From Yamagishiella unicocca (taxonomy: Eukaryota; Chlorophyta; Chlorophyceae; Chlamydomonadales; Volvocaceae), in assembly GCA_003116995.1 (NCBI GenBank), contig BDSL01000050.1, positions 62,001 through 126,000 on the forward strand: a stretch of DNA of 64,000 nt, given 5' to 3'. The translations under genes and the position numbers were made by a program. The notes under the pieces are model-generated. The model did no database searches. It was not told where the DNA came from and saw only the letters and a program-made list of their open reading frames with translations. Of this stretch, positions 31,801-43,100 are shown in pieces. How positions within the stretch are numbered: the first letter of the stretch is position 1; each line of letters opens with the position of its first letter.

Positions 31801-34800
31801 TGCGGCTGGCGGAGGCGGGGGCGGAGGAGGCGTTCGTGGTGTACCGCCAGGTGGGTGGGTGGGTGGGTGGGGGGGGGGGCGGGTGGGTGGGGGGTGGGTG
31901 GGTGGGTGGGTGGGTGGGGGTGGGTGGGTGGGTGGGGGGGGGGGGGGGCGGGGGGGTGGGTGGGTGTGGGGGGGTGGGTGTGGGTGGGTGGGTGGGGGGG
32001 TGGGTGGGTGGGTGGGTGAGTGGGTGGGTGGGGGTGGGGGTGGGTGAGTGGGTGGGTGGGTGGGTGGGTGGGTGGGTGGGTGGGGAGGGGGTGCGGAGGT
32101 CGAACCCGCAGTAGCCGCGCCCCAAGCGCTCGGGTGTGGATCTCTTTTGGATCCCGCACATGACGGATCCCTTTCCGAAATACACGCACCAGAGCCCCAA
32201 TCGCGGTACTTGATCGGTGTAGTAAGAATCCTCGCCCTCCCCCTCCCCCTCCAAATAACCCTCGCCAATAATTGTCGCCAATTACCCCCCCACCCCCCCT
32301 TCCCCCTCAGGCCCACTGGCCGATCTCTCGGTACCCCCTGCGCAACACCCACTTCACCCGCCTGCTGCACAGCCGCATGGGCTCCGCCATGCTGGACCCC
32401 TACTACGACGCGGGGCTGCTGGGGCGGGCCAAGGGCTGGATCACCAGGTGCGACCCGGGGAGCTTGGAGCGGGTGGGGTCTTGAGAGGGGGTTGTAAGGA
32501 AACCTCCCTCTTTGTGTGTGTGGGGGTAAAACTCCTTTTTAGCGACTGTGCGCCCCACCCCACCCCACCCCACCCCACCCCAGTTCTCCAGCATGCATCT
32601 CAAAACTTCTGTTTAAACGGGTTTTTTCGGACATCCACGGGTTTCCCTCGAACCCCACCCCACCCCACCCCACCTGCAGGCCACTCCGGCGGCTGTTCTG
32701 GCGCACCATTGAGCGCTCCCTCATCCGGCAGCACGGCCTGTCCGGGGACTTGCTGCCCACCATGCCGCTCGACAAGGACCTGCTGAGCGGGGGGCTGGTG
32801 CACGACGGGAAGTGGGTGCAGTACCTGGAAGACGGATCGGTGACGGCGATCAAGGGTGAGCAGGGGGGGGGCCGCGGCGGCGTGTGTGTATGTGTGTGTT
32901 TTTGTGAAGGGGGGGTTCGAGGGAGACCCGTGGATGCCCGAAAAAAAACCGTGTGAAGGGGGGGGGGGAGGTGCAAAGGAAGGGGGGGGGCAGAGCTCGG
33001 CGGGCTGTGGCGGCATATCGCTGGCGCCGCCGCACTGGCGGCCGCGATCTATTGGGTACTGGGCGAGGCGTGGGGGGGGGTTTGAGAAGAATCCACGGCG
33101 GCAGGGGGCGGTGGCGCTGTCTTTCCCCTTCGTCGGCCGTGGATTCGCGGATCCTCTTATAACCCAACCCAACCCAACCCAACCCAACCCAACCCAACCC
33201 AACCCAACCCAACCCAACCCAACCCAACCCAACCCAACCCAACCCAACCCAACCCAACCCAACCCAACCCAACCCAACCCAACCCAACCCAACCCAACCC
33301 AACCCAACCCAACCCAACCCAACCCAACCCAACCCAACCCAACCCAACCCAACCCAACCCAACCCAACCCAACCCAACCCAACCCGACAGGCGAGCCCCT
33401 CCGCTTCACCCCGGACGGGCTGCTGCTGCGCAACGGGGACTTCGTGGCGGCTGACCTGGTGGTCATGGCAACAGGTGTGTGTGTGGGGGGGGTGGGCTGG
33501 GGGGGTTACGTAAAAGAAACGGTAACTCGAATTGGGAAGTGTAGCGGGAAGTGTAGCGGGGGGGAGAAGACCCGGTTACATGACATAGGAAGGGGGTGGC
33601 CCGGGGGGCCGAGAGGACCCGGTTACACGACATAGGAGGCGGAGGGTAGAAACTAGCCGGCGAGTAGTTTCCGGAGACGCGTTTGGGTGTTGGGTTTGGG
33701 TGTGCATGCCGGTGAACTTGGGTTTGGGTGGGGCGGTTGGGACTAGAAGACCCCCGGTTACACGACATAGGAAACGGAGGGCCGCGTTCTGCGGGCCGGG
33801 GTGCTGAGGTAATACGGCTGGCGTCTGGCGGCCACTTGCCCAAGACTCGCTGCCAGAGCAATGTCTCTGTTTTGCGCGCCGCCGAACACCCCTCCTCCTC
33901 CTTCTCCTCCTCCTCCTCCTACCCCGCCCTATCTCTTTCCCCCTCCTCGCCACCCCCTTCTCCTTTGCCGATTTGCCGGTTTTTCCAACTCCCCCTGCCT
34001 GCCCCCTGCCTGCCCCGCCCCTTCCCTTGCAACCCTATACACATGTCGGTTGACCGGTCTTTATGCCCCCCTTCCTTGCGTCTGTACTAAACGGTTTTTT
34101 CTGGCATCCACGGGTCTTCCTCGCAACCCTCCCTTGCACCCCCCTTCCCCCCCCCCTCCCTTGCAACCCCCTCCCACCTTCCTCCCTTGCACCCCCCTCC
34201 CTCCCACCCCCACAGGGCACCGCAAGGACTACTCCTTCATCGACCCCGACATCCTGGCAAAGCTGGGGGTGCAGCGGGACGGCCTCTACCTGTACAGACA
34301 CGTGCTGCCGCCTCTCGTCCGGAACATCGCGTTTGTGGGGGCGGAGGTGGGGCAGCGGGTTGGGGGCAGGGGGTGGGGGGAGGCGGAGGTGGGGCAGCGG
34401 GTTGGGGGCAGGGGGTGGGGGGAGGCGGAGGTGGGGCAGGGGAGGGGGCAGGGGGTGGGGGGAGGCGGAGGTGGGGCAGGGGGTGGGGGTTTCGAGGGAG
34501 ACCCGTGGATGCCAGAAAAAAACGTTTAGAACAGGCGTTTTGAGATGCATGCTGGAGAACTGGGTGGGGGGAGGAGGGCGAGGAAACCCGTGTACACGGT
34601 GCTGCAGGAGGAAGGGAACACCGACGGGTGTCAAAGTAGCAAGTGAAAGGTTTGCGGCACGCCCTTTCGAGGTTGCAGGGGGGTTGCAGGGGTGTGTGTG
34701 GCAAAGGGCGCGAAACAAACCTTCCAGTGGGTCCTTGTAACCTTTCAAGGTATCGATTCATCGGAGTTGCAGGGGAGGTTACAGAGGTGGGGGTGCAAGG

Positions 34801-37800
34801 GGGTTGGAGGGGGGCCGGAGAGCCGGGTGTCGCTTTCGACGCCCTCCAAGTGTGCGGCATCGAGCGCCGCTGACTCGTCGCCTGCCTAGCGCCATCCGTC
34901 ACGCCGCCCCAACGCCCAACCGTCAACGACCCCCGCAGGCCAACAGCCTCAACAACCCGCTCACGAGCTACCTGCAGACCAAGTGGTTGGTGGCCTGCCT
35001 GCAGGTGTGCTCCAGGGAGGCGGACGGGGAAGGGAGGCATGTGTGTGTTTTAAATATGCTGAGCTGAGCCGCGAAGGATGTGTGTGTGTGTATTTGTGTG
35101 TATGTGTGTGTATGTGTGTGTGTTTGGAGGGCGTGACGGTTGTGGTGGGTGGGTAAGGCGCTGGCACCGACCTGTGTTTTGGTTGGGAGGGGCGGCCAAG
35201 ACGGGCCCCCGCCGCCGCCTGGCTTTGCCCCCGCACCCCTCAACCATAACCTCATATCGAAACACCTCTACCCCCTCAACCCCCTCACCCCCTCACCCCT
35301 CACCCCCCCCCCGGGATTCTCTTACCAATCTCCCCCCCCCCACCTTCTTTTCTGTAAACCCTCACCTCCTCCCTCAGGACTGCGTGCGGCTGCCCCCTCC
35401 CCACAAGATGATCCGCGACCTGCAGCGCCAAACCAGGTGGGGGGGGGTGGAGGGGGGGGGCAGCGGGGGACAAACCAGGTGGAGGGGGTGGGGTGGGGGG
35501 CAGGGGGAGGGGCAGCCGGGGTCAAACCAGGGGGGGGGAGGCCGTACGTCGCTGAGGTGGATGACCCCCCTTGTGCTTACCTGGCGCCATCAGCGGGGAA
35601 TCTCTACAACCGCCAACCTAACTACCTTGACAACCGCCAACCTACCTGTTTCGTCCCGCCTCTCACCCCTCCCGCACCGATGCAGAGGAGTGTCCCAAAC
35701 TTCCTCTCTCGTCTTTTTTACTTTTCAACTCGGTTTTACTCGTCGCTTTTACTTATATCTCGGTTTTACTTGTCGCTTTTGCTCCACGAGTTTCCTCCCA
35801 GCCCCCACCCCTCCCTGCGTTATACGGTCTTTATACAACCCCTCCCTGCCCCCCGCTCCGCCCCCCTCTCCATCTCCCCCCCCAGGTGGCAGAGGCAGCG
35901 GCTGCCCCCCCAAGCCGACCGTGCCTCCATGATCGGCATCTACTCGCACCACTACCACGACTGCCTGCTACGAGGTGAGGGGCAGCTCCAGGGGGGGCCC
36001 ATTTCCCCCCCTCCCCCTCTGGGGAGGCATCCACGGGTCTTCCTCGAACCTCCCCCGCAGGGACACGTGCCCATGCTAGTCCGCTAGGTGCCCAACCGCA
36101 CCCGCACCTTCCATCCGCACATCCCAACCCCAACCCCTCTACCCAAACCCAAGCCCAATTCCAAACCCAATTCCAATCCCAAGCCCAATCCCAAACCCAA
36201 ACCCAAACCCAAACCCAAACCCAAACCCAAACCCAAACCCAAACCCAAACCCAAACCCAAACCCAAACCCAAACCCAAACCCAAACCCAAACCCAAACCC
36301 AAACCCAAACCCAAACCCAAACCCAAACCCAACCCCAACCCCAACCCCAACCCCAACCCCAACCCCAACCCCAACCCCAACCCCAACCCCAACCCCAACC
36401 CCAACCCCAACCCCAACCCCAACCCCAACCCCAACCCCAACCCCAACCCCAACCCCAACCCCAACCCCAACCCCAACCCCAACCCCAACCCCAACCCCTC
36501 TACCCAACCCCAACCCCAACCCCAACCCCAACCCCAACCCCAACCCCAACCCCAACCCCAACCCCAACCCCTCTACCCAACCCCTCTACCCAACCCCTCT
36601 ACCCAACCCCTCTACCCAACCCCTCTACCCAACCCCTCTACCCAACCCCTCTACCCAACCCCAACCCCAACCCCAACCCCAACCCCAACGCAGACATGGG
36701 CTTACCATCTCGCCGCAAGCGCAACCTCTGGCGCGAGTGCTTCGAGCCCTACACCGCCGCCGACTACCGTGGCGTGCAGGCGCAGCTGCTGGGCAGCCAG
36801 AAGAGCCACGGAGGGCCCGCATCCGCTGCGTCGGGATCGCTGGCGTCAATCGCCGTCAAGAGCACCGTCCCCGCGGCGGCATCGGCGGCGGCTGCCGCCG
36901 CCGCCGCCGCCGCGGCGGCGGCGGCGCCGCCGCTGGCGGCCGAGTTACTCGATGTGGAGCCGACGGAGCCGAGTGTGGGTTTCGGCCTGGCACCCTCGGG
37001 TCGGCTGGGGGCGAGTATGCGGGGCAGCGTCTCGGCGGAGCTGGATCTGGAGGCGGCGGCGGCGGCGGCGGTGTCGGCGGCGGGCGCGATGGCGCACGCC
37101 GATGGGGAGGCGATTGGTGTGGACACGGACAGCCGATGGTGGGTCCTCGGGGGTCGGGGGTGTGAGGGGAGACCCGTGGGTCGGCACTGGAAAATCGATG
37201 AAAGGCAAAATCGGTTAGGGAGTGTTCGGTACGCGGAAGGGTCGGTGGGGGTGCGGGGCGGGTGAGGGTGCGGGTGGGGGCTGGGGTGGGGTTGCCTTTT
37301 GTTGCCTGAGGGCGCCTGGCAGTCAACTGTTGTGCGTTTTTTAAGATTGTAGGGTGATGCTGCGTTCCAGGCAGTCAAGGGAATGCAGCGGCAGGCAGCG
37401 CTTCCGTGTCCTGTCTGCCGCGCCCAACATGAACCCCCTCGCCCCCTGCCCCGGCCCCCCCCGGCACCACATTTCCCCAGTCGGGTTACCGGTTCTTATT
37501 GTAGCCCCCCCCCCCCACCCACCCCGCTGCTATACCTAAATGTCGTGTAACGCGCCTTCATGCCCCCAGTTCTCCAGCATGCATCTCAAAACAACGTCCA
37601 TTCTAAGCGGGTTTTCCTGGCATCCACGGGTCTTCCTCGAAACCCAGCTGACGTCTGTCCTAAACGGGTTTTCCTGGCATCCACGGGTCTTCCTCGAAAC
37701 CCAGCTGACGTCTGTTCTAAGCGGGTTTTTCTGGCGTCCACGGGTCTTCCTCGAAACCCAGCTGACGTCTGTTCTAAGCGGGTTTTTCTGGCATCCACGG

Positions 37801-40098
37801 GTCTTCCTCGAAACCCAGCTGACGTCCATTCTAAGCGGGTTCTTCTGGCATCCACGGGTCTTCCTCGAAACCCCCTCCCTCCTGCCTCGCGCAGGATGTC
37901 GGGGCCCGAGTACGCCCCGCACGAATCTGCCGGCCAGCTGGTGGCATCTCTGTCGTACGGATCTCGATCTGGGGGCGGGCTCATCAACGGCGGGCGCATG
38001 CTGGGCACGCTGTACGAGCAGGAGGGCGGCGGATCGGCGGTGAGTGAGGGTGCGTTTTAGGTGGGAAACACGAACACGTGTGTGTGTGTATGTGTGTGTG
38101 TGTGTGTATGCGTAACCCGCCCGCCCCCGCCCCCCCTCCCGGTGCCCCCTACCCCCAGGTCCCCAACGGCCTGGGCGCAGCAATCCGCTCCACCCCTCAC
38201 ACTGGCCGCCTGGGGTTGATGGGCGCTCCAGGGGGGGGACCCACGGGTCCGCACGGGCCCACCCCCCCGGACACCCCAACACAGGTCTTCCTCTCCCCGT
38301 CGTACGGAGCCGCATTCCGGTCCGTGGGTCGGCCCGCCATCTACATCCCGCCCAGCAGCGGAAGGTGGGCGGGTCGGCGGGGACGAGCTATTGAGGGTTG
38401 TGGCGGGGGGGGGCCCAATGAGTTCCATGAAGCCAGCGGGGGAGGTAGCGGGTTTAGGGTTTGGGATGGGCGGGGCTAGGAGGGTAGGGTTTAGGGTTTT
38501 GGATGGGCGGGGGCTTGGGGGGTAGGGTTCGGGGTTTGGGGTTTGGGATGGGCGGGGGCTAGGGGGGTAGGGTTTAGGGTTTGGGATGGGCGGGGGCTTG
38601 GGGGGTAGGGTTCGGGGTTTGGGGTTTGGGATGGGCGGGGGCTAGGGGGGTAGGGTTTAGGGTTTGGGATGGGCGGGGGCTTGGGGGGTAGGGTTCGGGG
38701 TTTGGGGTTTGGGATGGGCGGGGGCTAGGGGGGTAGGGTTTAGGGTTTGGGATGGGCGGGGGCTAGGTCGGGGACAACATTGGAGAGTCGAATCCGGCAG
38801 GCGCCCTCATCCCACTCGGCAGCTCATGTCGCGTAAACGAGTCCTTGCACCCCCCCCCCACACACCCTATACTGCTCATGTCGCGCAAACGAGTCTTTCT
38901 TGCAACCCCCCACACACCCTGTACTGCTCATGTCGCGTAAACGAGTCCTTCTTGCACCACCCCCCTCCGCCAGGTCTTGCCTCATGGATGCCGCGGCCCT
39001 AGCCCTGATGGACGGCGTCGTGGGGGGGGCGCTATTGGACAAACCGGTGCGGCCAGGGAAGAGGTCGGCCAGCACGTCAGGCGCGGAAGCGACAGCAGCA
39101 GCAGCAGCGGCAGCAGCAACAGCAGCAGTAGCAGCTGGAGGGGCCGAGCAAGACGGGCTGATGACCAAGGGCTCTGGCTCGGGGGCAGCGGCGGGGGGCA
39201 AGGCCACGGCCACGGCGGCGTCGACGGCGACGGTTGGGTCCTCGGCACGGGCGCAGACGGCGCCTGCGGCGACGGCAAGGGGCTCGACGGCTGCTGCTAG
39301 AAAGACGGCGGCTGGCGGCGGCGGCGGCTCGGCGGAGGCGGAGGCGCCGGGTGGCCCGGAGCCGAAGCCGCGGCCTGGTGAGGGACGCGATGGGGTGGGG
39401 GGAGCGACGGCGGCGGCGGAGAGGTCCTCGGGTGGAGGGGCGGCACCCACTCGAGAGGCCGCAGCTGGGGCTTATGCTTCAGCTGGCGGCGGCGGCGGGG
39501 CCGACGTACTGAACCGCCTGCCCTCTTCGTCTTCGGAGCCGGAGCGGAACAGCCATCAGGCAGCGGCGGCGGCGGCGGCGGCGACGGCGGCGGCGGGGCC
39601 GCGAGATGATGATGCCGTACAAGCGACGGCGGCGTCGGCGGGGGGGGTGGCGGCGGCGCTGGCGGCGGCGGCGGCGGCGTCAGGGTACGGGCCAGGCGGT
39701 GAGGGTGGTGGTAGGGTTGGCGGCTCCGCACTCGCCCGCAGCTCCCTCCCTCGTCGCGATCCCCCGCCCTTGTACCCAGCCACCCTCGGCAGCCGCCCGC
39801 ACTCCTTCGGCGCCGCCTCCGCCGGGTCCTCCCCGCTGAGGCGGGCCGCCGCCGCCGCCGCCGCCGCCGCCAGCGGCGGCGGCGCCTCGCGCCGCGGATC
39901 CGGCGGCTCCGCCGCCGCCGACGGCCCGTCGTCCGGCGACTCCAACGCGACCCACGGGTCGCAGTCCCGCGGCCACGGCACCAAGCCGCCTCGAACCCTG
40001 GTACAACTGGTCACCATTCGGCACCAGCAGCGCGCCACAGGGGTCGAACACCCGACCTCCAGCGGCTCGGGGCCCAACTCCGGCGGCTCCGGAACCGC

Positions 40099-40152
<54 letters not shown>

Positions 40153-43100
40153 GATCCGCATTGGCTCCGCAACCGCGGTGCGCGCCACTCGCCGCGCGTC
40201 GGATTTGCTTGAGACGTCGGAGGATTTCGTTGGGACGCCGCCCAGCTGCTTTGGCGGCGCGATGGGGGATTTGGCGGCGGAGCAGGAGGGCGCGGATCCG
40301 ACGACGGGGCAAAACCGAGTGGCGCACTACCACTCGGACGATGACGACGCGGAGGATGACGAGGAGTATATGGGGTGCTTTGGGCGGATGGACGGTGATC
40401 AGCCCCAGGTAAGGGGCGGCGGCGGCACTAGCGGCACTGGCGGCGGCGGCGGTACTAGCGGCACTGGCGGCGGCGGCACTGGCGGCACTGGCGGCACTGG
40501 CGGCGGCGGCGGCGACGGGAATCGGAGAGCGCGGTCGCCGCTAGCGGGAGCGCCACCGCCGCCGCCGCCGCCGCCGTCGCTGCCGCTGGGTGCCGTGGTT
40601 GGCGGCGGCGGCGATGGCGAGGAGGAGCGGCGGAGAGGCGGCGGCGCCGCCGGTTTGGCGATTGCGCCGTCGGCGGCGGTGTTGGGAGAGGGTGTCTTCA
40701 TCGGCGGCCCCGGTGGCATCGTCAGCGGCGGTCGGCGTAGCAGTGGCATGCACGGAGCGTCGAGTGAGCCGCTGGCTAGGGCTCTGACGGGGGACGAGGA
40801 CGATGATTACAGCGACGAGGAGGGAGACCGTATGGGCTTCGGAATGGATGCTGCGCAAGGATTCAAGGTAAGGCGCGCCCCACGCGCCGTGTCTGCCGGG
40901 GGCATACAGAAAATAACCGGTTTCTCGGCATGGGGGTTCGAACCCGGGGGGACGGGGGGAAGAGGTTAGGCAGGGTATGGTTTGTGTGTGTATGGGTCGG
41001 GTGTTTAGGGGAAGGCAAACGTCGCTTACACGCATACTCGCCTTTGCGTACTGGGTGTTGGTGTGCTCATATGTTCAGAGCGCGCGTGAGAGAGAGTATG
41101 TGGGACTGGTAGGTGGGTCCGGGGAAGACGTGGGAGGAAACCGACAGGGGTGTGTGTGTATGTGTATGCGTGTGTGTATGGGTGTTTTAAATATGCCGAG
41201 CTGAGCCGCGAAGGAGACTTAGCGCGAGGAGACCAAGGAATCCGGAGGCAGTTCGGGGCGCCAATAGTTACCAAAGGAAGCCCAGAGTGGGTCCACGAGA
41301 AGCCATAATTCCAATTATGTAGCCGGCGGCCGCGCAGCGCTCCGATAGCCAGATGCGTGTGTGTGTGTATCGCAGTATGGGTCCAAGCCACGCTGGGGTG
41401 CCCACGGTTGGGGGGGGAGCCACGGCGGCAGCATCAAACCGCGTCCCATCCCTCCACCAACCGCCAACCAACCGACCAACCGACCAACCAATCCTCCCCC
41501 CCCTCATCCCTGCAACCCTCCCTCCCCCCTCACCCCCCGCCGCTGCAGGCATCCAGCTCCTTTGCCGACCTGAACCGGCGGGGGGGGGGTGAGCGCACCA
41601 GCGCCTCCTCCGCCTCCCTCAGGGGTAAGGCGCCCGCGAACACTCGCCAGTCGGTCGACTCAGCGGGCGCTGCGGGTCACCAGCAGCAGCAGCCGCAGCA
41701 GCCGCCGCCCTCCGCCAACACGCCCTCGTCGGCACTCGAGCGATACGCGGCTCGCATGACGGCGGCGCCCACCTTCCGGTGCGTGCCACCACCGTGTGGG
41801 CGCGGGCGCTGGCGTGTATGTGTATATGTGGGCGCGTGCGGGTGCGCGTGCGGGTGCGGGTGCGGGTGCGGGTGCGGGTGCGGGTGCGGGTGCGGGTTTC
41901 CTCACTACCCCTTCCCCCCCAGACCCTCCAAACCCACAAAATGCCCTCCAAGCCCTCCAAAACCTCCAAAACCTCCAAAACCTCCAAAACTCCAGACCTC
42001 CAAAACCCAAAACCCCTCCCTCCCCCCGCACCTCCCCCCGGGCACAGGATGAGCCTCAACAACATGGCCGACATGACGCCCCAAAACATCAAGCAGGCCG
42101 CTCGCGCCTCCGCCGCCGCCGCCGCCATGGCCGCAGCCATGGCCGCCAGCGGCCACGGCGCCGGCGGCGGCGGCGGCGGGCCCTCCATGCACTCCGCCCC
42201 CCTGCACGCCGTCTTCCTGCACCCCGGCGGCCACCACCACACCTCCTACCAGCCTGCCGGCGGGCATCACTACCAGGGGGCTTCCAGCCGCCTGGGGCAG
42301 CGACCCAGGCGAGTTAGTGAGGAGGCGGGCAACGAGGCGGACGTGCCCATGGGGGTGGTCATGGGCGGGGCTTCTAACGAACCAGGGGGGGGAGGCAGCT
42401 GGGACGTGGAGGAGAGCGCCGGCGCGTCGATGTCGGCGTTGATGCTGATGGGCGGCGACGACGAACATGGTGGGGAGCTGGGCAGCAGGCCCAGCGCGAG
42501 CGGCGGCGCGCACTCCTCCGCCAGCAACGCCAGCTACAGCGCCGCCGGCGGCGGCGCCGGCGGCGCGCGGCGCGCCGCGACGGCGGGCAACCTGCTGCCG
42601 CTGGCGGCGGCCTTCGCCGCCGACGGACCGTACGGCAGGGGGTCGAGCAACACTCCCAACATGTCGCCGTCGGGCCGCGGCAACGTGACGCTGGCGTCGC
42701 CGTTCACTCACACCTCCGGCGGATACGCCCAGTTCGCCGTGGCCTCCGCCACCGACGGCGCCGCCGCCGCGGCGGCGGCGGCGGCGGCGACGTCGCCGAC
42801 GGCGCACGTCGGGCCCGGCGGCGGCGCGCTGGGGCTGTCCAGCCCGATGTCGGGCGTCAGCGCGAGCCTCCTGACCCCGGCGGCGAGCAGCTGGGACATG
42901 ACGTTCAAGCAGCTCTCGCGGGCTGTCGTGGCGCCGGCGCAGCGCGCTTCGGGTGTGATGCGCGCCGCAATCATCAGCCGCCGCAGCCTCATGCTGAACG
43001 AGCGGGCCTCCGAGAGCGGCATTGCGACGCCCACCGGCGGCAGCTTCTTCGCCGCGCGTCGCGCACTGGCGCTGGACGACGGCGGCGGCGCCGCCGCCGC

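Noticed and set aside
33157..33372. Open frames reading only GLGWV repeats across the AACCC array
   Set aside because: They are translations of a pentanucleotide repeat inside an intron.
36084..36567. Open frames of GL or PKPNP repeats in intron 11
   Set aside because: Same reason: hexanucleotide arrays, which the flanking splice sites remove.
38455..38775. A true telomere
   Set aside because: The TTTAGGG-like units are diverged, mixed with other sequence and lie inside an intron with coding exons on both sides.
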